A stretch of DNA of 64,000 nucleotides, taken from the NCBI RefSeq assembly GCF_001895005.1, contig NZ_BCXH01000018.1:1-64000 (forward strand). The letters are read 5' to 3'. The notes under the pieces were generated by a model. That model was not told where the DNA came from. It made no database searches and saw only the letters and a list, made by a program, of their open reading frames with translations. The DNA is from Rhodococcus yunnanensis NBRC 103083. GTDB taxonomy: Bacteria; Actinomycetota; Actinomycetes; Mycobacteriales; Mycobacteriaceae. Within the stretch, counting starts at the first letter, position 1. Each line of letters opens with the position of its first letter. Shown here piece by piece: positions 41,815 through 50,355 of this stretch. A program made the translations under genes and the position numbers.

Positions 41815-43449
41815 TCAGGCGGCTTTCACGGAGGCGAGATCGACGATCCACGCAGCGGGGGTGTAGTCGGCGCCGGTGACCGCCGAAGTGGAGACGACGC
41901 AACCGGAGTTGACCGCGAGCGGAATGAACGGTGAGTCCGTCGCCATGACGCGCTGCCAGTCCTGCACTTTCTCGGCACGTCCCTCGTCGGAGTAGTCGTC
42001 GAGGAAGGCCTGTGCGGTCGCAATGGCAGCGGGACTCGCGTTGGCATCGGTCCATCCGGCGCGGGCGGAGTTGACGCCGCCGGGCTTCATGAGCTGAACC
42101 AGATTCTCGGCGCGTGGGTAGGTCAACGCCTGGGGGCTCATGCCCATCGGCGCTTCACCGGCGCGGTTGCGTTCGAGGAAGGCGGCAAGTGGGAGCGGAG
42201 TGAGCTGCAGATCGATTCCGGCCTTGGCGACATCACCCTGGATCTTGGTGGCGACGGTACCGAGATCGACGCCGCGGTAGGTGATGGCGGGATAGATGTA
42301 CTCGACAGGCTTGCCGGACAGTCCGGCCTGCTCGACCAGTGCGGACGCACGTTCGAGATCCTGCACCGGCCCGTCTTCCTTCGGAAGTGATCCGGGATAT
42401 GCCGGCGCGATGAATCCACCGAGAGTGTCGCCGCCTCGGCCGTACAGGTCGGCGATTCCCTGGTAGTCGAGCGCTGCCTTGAACGCGGTGGCGAACGCCG
42501 GGTTGCTCGTCACCTCGGACACGGCGGGATTGGTGTTGGCGTACGCGTAGTACATGGTGTCCTGGAGCTCGGACACGGTCAGCGTGTCCGGAAGGCCCTC
42601 GAGGAGGTTGCCGGTGAGGTCCAGCGACAGCTCGGGCGAGGTCGACCGTGTCATCGTGAGCTTCTGATTCTGAATGTCGCTGTTGCGGATGACCACTCGC
42701 GTGTACTCGGGCTTGTCGCCCCAGTAGTTCTCGTTCGCGGTCAGGACGATCTCGTTGCCCGGATCGTTGCGGTCGACGACGTACGGCCCGCTACCTGCGG
42801 ATTCCTGATCCAGGAACGTCTGCGCGGTGTCCGCGGTCGAGGCGTCGGCTGCATCGCTTGCGCCGTTGGCCTGCGCCACCTCGGAATTGACGATGGATGC
42901 CGCGGGCATGGCGAGCAGGGTCACGAGCGTCGGGCGGGGGATTTCGCTGGTGATGGTCACGGTGCGCTCGTCCGGCGCTGCGAAGGTGAGACCGGCGAAG
43001 AAGCCGGATGCGCTTCCCTTGATGTTCAGCATCCGGTTGAAGGAGAACAGCACGTCCTCGGATGTGACAGGAGAGCCGTCGGAGAACACGGCGTTCTCGC
43101 GCAGCGTGAACGTGAAGGCGGAGTTGTCCTCGTTGGCCTCGAAGCTCTCCGCGAGGTCGGGTACGGGAGTGGTGATGTCCGAGCCCTCGAACGTCAGCAG
43201 TGTCGAGTACAGCGAATGAACGCTGAGGTACCCGGTCTGCTCGTACGCCCTGGCCGGGTCGAGTGTCTTGTACACGAACGATGTGTTGACGACGAGGGTG
43301 TCGTCGGCGCCGCTCGAAGAGCCTCCGGCGGAACAGCCTGCGGCCGCGGTGAGTGCCACCGCAGCAAGGGCGACGGCGGTCTTGGTGCCGCGGCCGACAC
43401 GTGACGCCGTCACGCTGCCTCGACGCCTGGACGATGGATGCGCGAACAT
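41815..43449 (-). CDS. Peptide/nickel-type ABC transporter substrate-binding lipoprotein
   Basis: The protein has 544 residues. An Arg-rich start leads into a signal ending TAAAGC (Cys39). Family 5 features are YKTLDPARAYEQTGYLSVHS, PVPDLAESFEANEDNSAFTF, TLRENAVFSDGSPVTSEDVL and a late RAENLVQLMKPGG. It would bind a peptide or similar amino-containing solute outside the membrane. It is the first gene of an eight-gene operon, divergent from an XRE-cupin regulator across 182 bases that contain a GTTTA-N7-TAAAC inverted repeat. Confidence 0.88.
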   Translation of the reverse strand: MFAHPSSRRRGSVTASRVGRGTKTAVALAAVALTAAAGCSAGGSSSGADDTLVVNTSFVYKTLDPARAYEQTGYLSVHSLYSTLLTFEGSDITTPVPDLAESFEANEDNSAFTFTLRENAVFSDGSPVTSEDVLFSFNRMLNIKGSASGFFAGLTFAAPDERTVTITSEIPRPTLVTLLAMPAASIVNSEVAQANGASDAADASTADTAQTFLDQESAGSGPYVVDRNDPGNEIVLTANENYWGDKPEYTRVVIRNSDIQNQKLTMTRSTSPELSLDLTGNLLEGLPDTLTVSELQDTMYYAYANTNPAVSEVTSNPAFATAFKAALDYQGIADLYGRGGDTLGGFIAPAYPGSLPKEDGPVQDLERASALVEQAGLSGKPVEYIYPAITYRGVDLGTVATKIQGDVAKAGIDLQLTPLPLAAFLERNRAGEAPMGMSPQALTYPRAENLVQLMKPGGVNSARAGWTDANASPAAIATAQAFLDDYSDEGRAEKVQDWQRVMATDSPFIPLAVNSGCVVSTSAVTGADYTPAAWIVDLASVKAA

Positions 43450-43549
43450 GACTCTCCTTGCGGAAGTGCTTGAAGGGGAAACCCGACGGAAATGTCGAAG
43501 GTCGATGACATCAATCTACGGATCGTTTGTAAAGTAGCAGTGCATGTCT

Positions 43550-43566
43550 GTTTAATCTGTGTAAAC
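43550..43566. promoter_or_regulatory. Candidate operator between transporter operon and XRE-cupin gene
   Basis: GTTTAATCTGTGTAAAC is an inverted repeat (GTTTA and TAAAC, 7-base spacer). It lies 65 bases before the regulator's GTG and about 100 bases before the transporter's first gene. A related GTGTAAAT occurs before the amidohydrolase operon. Confidence 0.45.
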
Positions 43567-43631
43567 GCTCTATCTTTTCGACACGATCACGGGTGAAACT
43601 TGGGTCCGGCATCGATCAAAGGAGCAAAAAC

Positions 43632-44168
43632 GTGTTGCAAGAACAAGTTCGGAGGCTGCGCAAGGAGCGTGGGATGTCGCTCCGGCAGCTTGCGGACGCT
43701 GCGGGCGTATCCGCAGGTCTGCTCAGCCAGATCGAGCGTGGCAACACCGACCCGAGTCTCAGCACCATTCGCAAGCTCGCGACGGTGTTCGGGGCGGATC
43801 TGTCGACGCTGTTCGCCGAGGGTGCGCCTCCCGCCGTGCACGTGAGCAGTCCGGGTAAGCGACCCAAGCTTTCCGGCGCCGACGGAGACATCGCCTACGA
43901 GCGGCTCACCCCGGGTCGAACCGATCTCGAGGTACTGCACGGACGGATGGAGCCGGGCGAGAGCACATCCGACGAGCCATGGTGTCATCCGTCGACCGAA
44001 TGCGCTGTCGTGGTGGTGGGTTCGATGACGGCAGAGATCGGCGGGGTGCGATACGAATTGGTGATCGGTGAGAGTGTCACGTTCGACTCGCGCCTGCCGC
44101 ATCGTTACTTCAACGATTCCGGTGCTCCCGCAGAATTCCTGCTGTCGGTCACCCCGCCGAACCCCTGA
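43632..44168 (+). CDS. XRE-family HTH regulator with cupin sensor domain
   Basis: The protein has 178 residues. GTG at 43632 has AAAGGAG seven bases upstream. Residues 1-60 are an XRE HTH (LRKERGMSLRQLADAAGVSA, GLLSQIERGNTDPSLSTIRK). Residues 75-178 are a cupin with HPSTECAVVVVGSMTAEIGG and VTFDSRLPHRYFNDSG. This PuuR-like build usually controls amino-acid, polyamine or peptide use with the cupin sensing a ligand. It is divergent from the peptide-type transporter and faces the amidohydrolase operon, both likely targets. Confidence 0.87.
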   Translation: MLQEQVRRLRKERGMSLRQLADAAGVSAGLLSQIERGNTDPSLSTIRKLATVFGADLSTLFAEGAPPAVHVSSPGKRPKLSGADGDIAYERLTPGRTDLEVLHGRMEPGESTSDEPWCHPSTECAVVVVGSMTAEIGGVRYELVIGESVTFDSRLPHRYFNDSGAPAEFLLSVTPPNP

Positions 44169-44179
44169 GCGACCGACCC

Positions 44180-44575
44180 TCAGGTACTCGGAACGGGCGC
44201 AAGCCGTTCCGAGTGCCGGTGGACGATTCGCCATCGAGTTCCGTTCCAGCGGAACGCCTCCGTCACACGTGACCGGCGTTCCGCCGCGGTCTCCGCATCG
44301 ATTCCGACCAGTAGGTAGCGGGCCAACGCCGTGTCGCCCCACGCATCGACCACCAGATCGGTTGCGCCGAAACTCGACAACGACGGCGGGCTCGCCCGGC
44401 TTGCCCGATGGGCGTCCAGTTCCGATGTGCCGCGGATCATGTCGGGTAGATGCGACTCCCAGGCGGTCACCGACGGATCGAGATGGACGTTGAACCGCAC
44501 CCAGTCTCGATGCTGGAACGCGTCGTACATGTCGTCGAGCGCGCTCTGGATCTGTTCTTTCGCAACGGCGTTCAT
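44180..44575 (-). CDS. SnoaL/NTF2-like protein
   Basis: The protein has 131 residues; the ATG overlaps the amidohydrolase stop in ATGA. A cone-shaped NTF2-like fold is suggested by MYDAFQHRDWVRFNVHLDPS, VTAWESHLPDMIRG, TDLVVDAWGDTALARYLLVG and FRWNGTRWRIVHRHSERL. Members are small enzymes, isomerases or ligand-binding proteins. As the last gene of the amidohydrolase operon it may act on the same metabolite. A strong hairpin lies in its final codons. Confidence 0.75.
   Translation of the reverse strand: MNAVAKEQIQSALDDMYDAFQHRDWVRFNVHLDPSVTAWESHLPDMIRGTSELDAHRASRASPPSLSSFGATDLVVDAWGDTALARYLLVGIDAETAAERRSRVTEAFRWNGTRWRIVHRHSERLAPVPST
44186..44214. terminator. Strong hairpin between convergent operons
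   Basis: ACTCGGAACGG and CCGTTCCGAGT form a perfect 11-base stem with a 7-base loop. It lies just after the XRE-cupin stop and inside the last codons of the SnoaL-like gene, placed to end transcription from both sides. Confidence 0.55.
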
Positions 44576-45822
44576 GCTGGAGCGTCCTGCGGTTCGAACA
44601 CCGCGCTCAGGTCGTCGCGCACGACGACGCCGTCCTTGACCACGACCGAGAGGCTGCGATACGTCGCGGTGTCGAGCGACGGGTCGCCCTCGGTCACGAT
44701 GAGATCGGCGTACTTGCCAGTCTCGACGGTGCCCAGCTTGTCGTCCGCGCGGAGCCACTGTGCGGGAACGATCGTCGCGGCAGCCAACGCGGCCTTGGGC
44801 CCGAGAGCTCCGTCGGACATGTGCTCGAGTTCGCGGACGGCCGCGCTTGTGCCCTCGAAATCCCAGAACGGGGGCATGTCGCTGCCGAGCATGACCGTCA
44901 CTCCTGCGTCGACTGCGCTCCGAAAGCTTTGCATGTGACGCTCACCGGCACCGAGCGATCGCTGCTGCATCCACTCGGGCACACCGAGTTCGTCGAAGAA
45001 CGACTTGCACCGAGTGACGACGAGAGTGGGTACGAGTGCACACCCCTTCTCGGCCATGGCTGCGGTGACCTCGTCGGTCAGCTCGTAACCGTGCTCGACA
45101 CAATCGAGTCCCAGCTCGACGGCCTCGGCGATGACCGGCGCAGGTCCGGCGTGTGCGGTGATCTTGCGGCCCCACTCGTGTGCTGTGCTGATCGCCGCTT
45201 CGAGTTCGCCGCGTGTGACCTGCCGGGTGTCGATCTTCTCGTGCTGTCCCGAAATGCCACCGGAAATCATGACTTTGATGAAATCGGCGCCCGCTCGGAT
45301 CTGCTGGCGCACGCCCTGGCGGAACCCGGTTTCGCCGTCGCATTCCAAACCACCGGACGAACCGTGGCCGTGGCCTCCGGTGCAGCAGATCGGACGGCCT
45401 GCGGTGAACATGCGAGGGCCGCGCAACTTTCCGGACTCGATCGACGCCTTGAGCGGAAAATCGGCGTGATCCTTCTCGCCGACACACCTGATGGTGGTCA
45501 CCCCGCACTGCAGGGTGCGGGCTGCGCCGTCGGCCATGTGCAGCACCAGCTGAGGCGCCGACATCGCTTTGACCTCGGCGCCGCGCGGGCCGGGGAGGGA
45601 AAGAGACAAGTGCGTGTGCATGTTGATCAGACCGGGGGAGACGAACCGTCCACCGAGATCCATGACTCGGTGACGCCGGTTCCCGAGGGCGTCGCGAACC
45701 TCGCGTTCGGTTCCGACTGCGGCGATGGTGTTGCCGCTGATCCACACGGCAGCTCCGGTCAGAGCCTCCGTACGGGTAGCGTCGACGACGCTGCAGTTGT
45801 GCAGCAGTAGTTCGGTGGTCAT
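44572..45822 (-). CDS. Amidohydrolase, prolidase/imidazolonepropionase-like
   Basis: The protein has 416 residues. The metal-dependent TIM-barrel signs are complete: SPGLINMHTHLSL (HxH), a Lys in GADFIKVMISGG likely to be carboxylated, KITAHAGP, CVEHGYELT and MLGSDMPP (catalytic Asp). The N- and C-terminal beta-sandwich has GKYADLIVTEGDPS. It resembles the Xaa-Pro/Xaa-Arg dipeptidase-like (Sgx9260) group of amidohydrolases, which would suit a peptide-type importer next door. The start overlaps the preceding gene's stop (TGATG). Confidence 0.83.
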   Translation of the reverse strand: MTTELLLHNCSVVDATRTEALTGAAVWISGNTIAAVGTEREVRDALGNRRHRVMDLGGRFVSPGLINMHTHLSLSLPGPRGAEVKAMSAPQLVLHMADGAARTLQCGVTTIRCVGEKDHADFPLKASIESGKLRGPRMFTAGRPICCTGGHGHGSSGGLECDGETGFRQGVRQQIRAGADFIKVMISGGISGQHEKIDTRQVTRGELEAAISTAHEWGRKITAHAGPAPVIAEAVELGLDCVEHGYELTDEVTAAMAEKGCALVPTLVVTRCKSFFDELGVPEWMQQRSLGAGERHMQSFRSAVDAGVTVMLGSDMPPFWDFEGTSAAVRELEHMSDGALGPKAALAAATIVPAQWLRADDKLGTVETGKYADLIVTEGDPSLDTATYRSLSVVVKDGVVVRDDLSAVFEPQDAPA

Positions 45823-47426
45823 CAGTGCGTCCTTTGTGCTCTGGGAACTGTGTTTTCGGAGTTGTCGTCCAGCACGATCCGGCCGTCGATGGCCACCCAC
45901 TCGGGTGAGAGCTCGGACCAGCTGGCGGGTGCGATCGACAGCGGGTCGGTGGGCCAGCAGACGAGATCGGCGATGGAATCGATGGCAAGCGTCCCGAGAT
46001 CGGGCAGGCCTAGATAATCGCCGGCGTCGCGGGTGTACATCTCGAATGCCGTGCGGGGATCGAGGGCCTCGTGCGCGCCGATGCTCGAACCGTCCCATGC
46101 TTGCCGGGTCACCGCTATCTGTGCGCCGATCATCGGATCGGCAGGATGGGTATCGGAACCGGCGGCGAACCGAAATCCGAGCGCGGCCATCGACGCCAGT
46201 GGCATCGTTCGTGCCGCGAGAGGTCCCCAGGCCGAACGCATCTCGTCGCTGTAGACGAAGGCGAGCGGAGGATTGACGGAGATCCGGATGCCGAGCTCGG
46301 CACACCCCTGGATGTCGAGCACGTCCAGATGGAACGCGTGCGCGATGCTGATGTGATGTGGCCTGCGATCACCGAGACTGCGCACCGCGTCGATGATCGC
46401 GCCGATCGCGCCCCCGCCCATGGCGTGAATGCAGATCGGCCAGTCGCGATCCGCACACAGCTTCAGTGTCTCTCGGAGCTCGTCGGTGCTGTAGTGCGGA
46501 TGAGCGTGCTCCGCCTCGCCCTCGCGCATCCAGGCGTTGACGAACTCGCCGTCGAGCAGGATCTTCAGCGACCACGCCTGCAACCGATCGTCGCCGGCAC
46601 CGGGAAGCACGGCACTGCCCAGTACGCGGCTCATCTCGGCAGCGAAGGGAGCTCGCCAGTCGAAGCGGTTCATCAAGCGAATGCGTTGCGGCAAACGGCC
46701 TTCGGCTCGGAGCTCGGTGTACAGCTGCCATGCGGAGTCGAAGGCGCCCGCGAGTCCGGGGTCGGCGACCGAGGTGATGCCCATCGTCAACAGCTTCTGG
46801 CATGCCTCGGCCAGGATGTCGAGACGGTATCTCTGATCGCTCATGCCGAGAACGTAGATGGCGTCGTTGACCACGCGCACCGCGGGACCACGGAGGTATC
46901 CGGACACTCGATCGTAGGAGTCGGCGTCGAGTCCGAGGAGAATGTCGGACATGGCCGCTGCACCGGCAGAGTTGATCACCGCACGGTCGGGCCGTCGATA
47001 CAGGTACACCGGTACGTCGGAGCTGACGGCATCGAGTTCCGCGGCAGTCGGCAACCTCTGCTCGGCCAGGTTGTTCTCGTTCCACGCCGCGTTGTCGGCG
47101 AAGCACCGAATCCAACCACCGGGAGCGGTCTTCGGTGCACGTTCGGCGACCTGCTCGACGATCTCCGCGACGGATCGGGCGTGCTCGAGCCTCAGCATGG
47201 TGAACTCGTGCGATGCCTTCTCGAGATGCATGTGGGTGTCGATGAACCCTGGCCACACTGTCCGACCGCGTAGGTCGACTCGCTCGGTGTTCGGGCCGGC
47301 CATCGATTCGACATCGGCGACCGAACTTGCTGCCACCACACGGTTTCCGGAGATTCCGAGTGCATCGACGCGTCCGAGTACTGGGTCGAACGTGTCGATG
47401 GTCCCGTTGTGTATCAGCCAATCCAT
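45822..47426 (-). CDS. Amidohydrolase family protein, YtcJ-like
   Basis: The protein has 534 residues; ATG at 47426 is preferred over GTG at 47435, which has no RBS. It belongs to the large amidohydrolase_3 (YtcJ/NfdA-like) branch: VWPGFIDTHMHLEKASHEF (HxH), an internal LKILLDGEFVNAWMREGEAE, ICIHAMGGGAI, ISIAHAFHLD and FAAGSDTHPADP. Relatives remove N-formyl or other N-acyl groups or hydrolyse cyclic amides. It is the first gene of a three-gene operon with a second amidohydrolase and a SnoaL-like protein. Confidence 0.83.
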   Translation of the reverse strand: MDWLIHNGTIDTFDPVLGRVDALGISGNRVVAASSVADVESMAGPNTERVDLRGRTVWPGFIDTHMHLEKASHEFTMLRLEHARSVAEIVEQVAERAPKTAPGGWIRCFADNAAWNENNLAEQRLPTAAELDAVSSDVPVYLYRRPDRAVINSAGAAAMSDILLGLDADSYDRVSGYLRGPAVRVVNDAIYVLGMSDQRYRLDILAEACQKLLTMGITSVADPGLAGAFDSAWQLYTELRAEGRLPQRIRLMNRFDWRAPFAAEMSRVLGSAVLPGAGDDRLQAWSLKILLDGEFVNAWMREGEAEHAHPHYSTDELRETLKLCADRDWPICIHAMGGGAIGAIIDAVRSLGDRRPHHISIAHAFHLDVLDIQGCAELGIRISVNPPLAFVYSDEMRSAWGPLAARTMPLASMAALGFRFAAGSDTHPADPMIGAQIAVTRQAWDGSSIGAHEALDPRTAFEMYTRDAGDYLGLPDLGTLAIDSIADLVCWPTDPLSIAPASWSELSPEWVAIDGRIVLDDNSENTVPRAQRTH

Positions 47427-47456
47427 GTCGTCCACCTGGGTAGAGATTCACGCATG

Positions 47457-47495
47457 TGTATAACCCTGACATACAAATGTGTAGCTGGTGTAAAT
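47457..47495. promoter_or_regulatory. Candidate operator of the amidohydrolase operon
   Basis: The 86-base gap upstream of the amidohydrolase gene holds TGTAT-N9-ATACA (47457-47475) and GTGTAAAT (47488-47495). The latter repeats the GTGTAAAC half of the operator candidate at 43550-43566, so the XRE-cupin protein may bind both. Confidence 0.35.
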
Positions 47496-47512
47496 ATTCG
47501 TAACTTGATGCA

Positions 47513-49876
47513 TCACACGATCACCGACGAGCGTGGTGCCCAGCGCGCGTGCCTGGTGCCCTGTTCACCATCTCTGACCAGACTCAAGCGCGGAGGCGGT
47601 CCGTCGGTGCGACCGGTCGGCGGTCGACGGTTACCCGCGGCGAACTGAGCAGGCCACACGGCGCCCGGACCGGTGTATCCCTGCTCGGCGGCCGCATGCA
47701 GTGTCCACTGGGGGTCGTACAGATGAGTGCGCCCGATGGCAACGAGATCGGCTCTTCCGGCGAGCAGGACCGAGTTGACGTCGTCGTGCGAGGATATCGC
47801 CCCGACCGCGATGACAGCGGTTCCGTATTTCGTGCCCACCTCGTTGCGGATCCGATCGGCGAACGGTGTCTGATAGCTGCGGCCGAACTGCGGCTTCTCG
47901 CTGCTGACGACCTGGCCGGAGGAGACGTTGACGACGTCGACTCCGCGCTGTGCGAATGCGGCGGCAATGGCGACCGCGTCGTTGATGTCGTTGCCTCCCT
48001 CGGCCCAGTCGGTTGCGGAGATGCGTACGGACAGTGGGCGTTCGGCGGGCCACGCCGAACGGACCGCGTCGAATACCCGCAGCGGAAAGCGCAACCGGTT
48101 CTCGGACGACCCCCCGTACTCGTCGTCCCGGGTGTTGGTCAGTGGGGACAGGAACGAGGACAGCAGATAGCCGTGGGCGCAGTGCAGTTCGAGGATGTCG
48201 AAACCTGCCCGCGCGGCTGCTTCGGCGGCGGCGACGAACTCGGCTTCCACAGCGGCCATGCCTGCGGCGTCGAGTGCTGTCGGAGTCTGGTTTCGTGCCG
48301 AGTAGGGCAGCGGCGACGCGCTGACGAGCTCCCAGTTGTCCTCGTCGAGCGGTGCGTCGATTCCGTCCCACATCAGCTTGGTCGAGCCCTTGCGCCCCGA
48401 GTGGCCGAGCTGCACGCCGATCTTCGCCGACGAGTGCTCGTGCACGAAGTCGACGATGCGAGTCCAGGACTGCTCCTGCTCGTCTGTGTACAACCCGGTG
48501 CAACCAGGAGTGATGCGTCCGGCCGGGCTGACGCAGACCATCTCGGTCATGACCAGTGCGGGCCCGCCCATCGCCTTGGAGCCGAGATGGGTCAGGTGGA
48601 AGTCACCGGGGACACCGTCGACCGCGGAGTACATATCCATCGAGGAGACGACAATGCGGTTGTTCAGCTCGAGCGGACCGAGTCGAAACGGCTGAAACAT
48701 CGGCGGGCAGACTGCGTCGGTGCCGGCGAACCAAGCGTCGGTCTCGGCGACGAACTCCGGGTCGCGGAGCTTCAAGTTGTCGTAGGTGATCCGCCGACTC
48801 CGCGTCATGATGTTGAAGGTGAACTGCCGCGGATCCTGGTCCACGTACTGGGCGATGTTCTCGAACCATTCGAGGCTGGCCTGCGCGGCGCGCTGCACGG
48901 AGACGACGACCGGTGCGCGCTCGGACTCGTACGCGCCGAGTGCGGCCTCGACGCTCCCGTTCTCCTGCAGGCAGGCGGCCAGGGCGAGTGCGTCCTCCAT
49001 GGCGAGTTTGGTGCCCGAGCCGATAGAGAAGTGCGCGGTGTGGGCGGCGTCGCCGAGGATGACGACGTTGCCACTGTGCCAGCGTTCGTTTCGAACGGTG
49101 GTGAAATTGATCCACCGTGAGTTGTTGGTCAGGATCGTGTGCTCGCCGAGGACGTCCGCGAACATCTCTCGCACCACGGCGATGGAGTCCTCGTCGCTCT
49201 CGCCGGGTCGGAAGTCTCGATCGCGGCTACGGTCGAATCCTGCACGCTTCCACACATCTTCGTGCATCTCGACGATGAACGTGCTGCCGTCGTCGCCGTA
49301 CGGGTAACCGTGGATCTGCATGACGCCGTGCGGGGTCTCGGCGATGTAGAACTTGAAGGCCTCGAAGATCTTGTCGGTGCCGAGCCACATGTACTTGCTG
49401 CGCCGGACATCGAGTGTGGGTTCGAAGGTCTCGGCGTAGCGGGTGCGCACCGCGGAGTTGAGTCCGTCTGCAGCGATCACGAGGTCGTGGCTGCGGCGTA
49501 GTTCGTCGACGTCGGGTGCGAGCGTGCTGAAGTGCACGTCGACGTTCAGCTCGACCGCACGCTCCTGCAGGATCTGCAACAGCACAGCGCGCGACATCGC
49601 GGCGAATCCCTGGCCGCCTGCGGTGTGGACGGTGCCGCGGTAGTGGACGTCGATGTCGTCCCAGCGCGCGAAGTGGCGAGCCATGCGGTCGTAGATCACG
49701 GGGTCGGCGTTCTCGATCGCTCCGAGTGTCTCGTCGCTGAAGACGACACCGAAGCCGAAGGTGTCATCGGCTGCGTTGCGCTCCCACACGGTGATCTCGT
49801 GTGCCGGGTCGAGTTGCTTGGCGAGGGCGGCGAAGTACAACCCGCCGGGGCCGCCGCCTACTACTGCGATTCGCAT
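47513..49876 (-). CDS. FAD monooxygenase/OYE fusion (2-aminobenzoyl-CoA or salicylyl-CoA type)
   Basis: The protein has 787 residues. The N-terminal half (1 to about 385) is a group A FAD monooxygenase: GGGPGG (7-12), the DLVIAADGLNSAVRTRY motif and GDAAHTAHFSIGSGTKLAME. The C-terminal half (about 393-760) is an Old Yellow Enzyme-type FMN barrel with PFRLGPLELNNRIVVSSMDM, GVQLGHSGRKG, LHCAHGYLLSSFLSPLTNTR and RADLVAIGR. This fusion defines 2-aminobenzoyl-CoA monooxygenase/reductase and salicylyl-CoA 5-hydroxylase. With the ligase upstream and kynureninase nearby, anthraniloyl-CoA is the likely substrate. A 74-base gap with an AGCGTATAT site precedes it. Confidence 0.87.
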   Translation of the reverse strand: MRIAVVGGGPGGLYFAALAKQLDPAHEITVWERNAADDTFGFGVVFSDETLGAIENADPVIYDRMARHFARWDDIDVHYRGTVHTAGGQGFAAMSRAVLLQILQERAVELNVDVHFSTLAPDVDELRRSHDLVIAADGLNSAVRTRYAETFEPTLDVRRSKYMWLGTDKIFEAFKFYIAETPHGVMQIHGYPYGDDGSTFIVEMHEDVWKRAGFDRSRDRDFRPGESDEDSIAVVREMFADVLGEHTILTNNSRWINFTTVRNERWHSGNVVILGDAAHTAHFSIGSGTKLAMEDALALAACLQENGSVEAALGAYESERAPVVVSVQRAAQASLEWFENIAQYVDQDPRQFTFNIMTRSRRITYDNLKLRDPEFVAETDAWFAGTDAVCPPMFQPFRLGPLELNNRIVVSSMDMYSAVDGVPGDFHLTHLGSKAMGGPALVMTEMVCVSPAGRITPGCTGLYTDEQEQSWTRIVDFVHEHSSAKIGVQLGHSGRKGSTKLMWDGIDAPLDEDNWELVSASPLPYSARNQTPTALDAAGMAAVEAEFVAAAEAAARAGFDILELHCAHGYLLSSFLSPLTNTRDDEYGGSSENRLRFPLRVFDAVRSAWPAERPLSVRISATDWAEGGNDINDAVAIAAAFAQRGVDVVNVSSGQVVSSEKPQFGRSYQTPFADRIRNEVGTKYGTAVIAVGAISSHDDVNSVLLAGRADLVAIGRTHLYDPQWTLHAAAEQGYTGPGAVWPAQFAAGNRRPPTGRTDGPPPRLSLVRDGEQGTRHARWAPRSSVIV

Positions 49877-49929
49877 TGTGTTCCTTACGGTTTGGCAGCA
49901 TCGATCTACGTCGTGGCTCTAGTTCAAAT

Positions 49930-49944
49930 ATAGCGTATATGCGA
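49930..49944. promoter_or_regulatory. Cluster motif upstream of the monooxygenase/reductase gene
   Basis: ATAGCGTATATGCGA contains the imperfect palindrome GCGTATATGC and, on the minus strand, ATATACGCTA. It matches the (T/A)AATACGCT-like element near other promoters of the cluster and lies about 55 bases upstream of the monooxygenase/reductase start. A second GCGCTATAT lies at 49960-49968 in the end of the thioesterase gene. Confidence 0.45.
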
Positions 49945-49950
49945 CGGACG

Positions 49951-50355
49951 TCAATTCTGCGCTATATCGATCGACAGTGCGCGACGGACCTCGGGCGGCC
50001 ACGGCGCCGCGCCTTCCGAGGATGTGCTGGTGTGTACGACGGTCATGGTTCCGTCGGCGACCGGCCCCTCCGGCCCGGTGACGACGAACCGGTAGGTCAG
50101 GGAGCTGGCTCCCAGTCGAGCCACCGTGAGGACAACGGTGACGACGTCGCCGAACCACACCCGGCCTCGATAGTCGACGCTGTAGCTCACCCGTGGGATC
50201 ACCCCGAACAGATCGGCCCGTCCGATCGAGCGCAGCAGCTCCGCCTCGGCCGCCTCCACCCAGCGGATGACCGTCGAGTGATGGTAGTGCCCAGCGGCGT
50301 CGGTGTCGGACCACTCCACCCGTGAGGTGAGAGTGGCGCCGATCGAGGTCGTCAT
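49951..50355 (-). CDS. 4HBT-type hotdog thioesterase
   Basis: The protein has 134 residues; the ATG overlaps the ligase stop in ATGA. It has the 4-hydroxybenzoyl-CoA thioesterase (YbgC-like) pattern: VEWSDTDAAGHYHHSTVIRW, with the catalytic Asp in SDTDAAGH, then EAELLRSIG, YSVDYRGRVWFGDVVTVVLT and a closing strand VADGTMTVVH. It probably releases a hydroxylated aryl-CoA product or rescues dead-end CoA esters in the pathway of the adjacent ligase and monooxygenase. Confidence 0.82.
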   Translation of the reverse strand: MTTSIGATLTSRVEWSDTDAAGHYHHSTVIRWVEAAEAELLRSIGRADLFGVIPRVSYSVDYRGRVWFGDVVTVVLTVARLGASSLTYRFVVTGPEGPVADGTMTVVHTSTSSEGAAPWPPEVRRALSIDIAQN

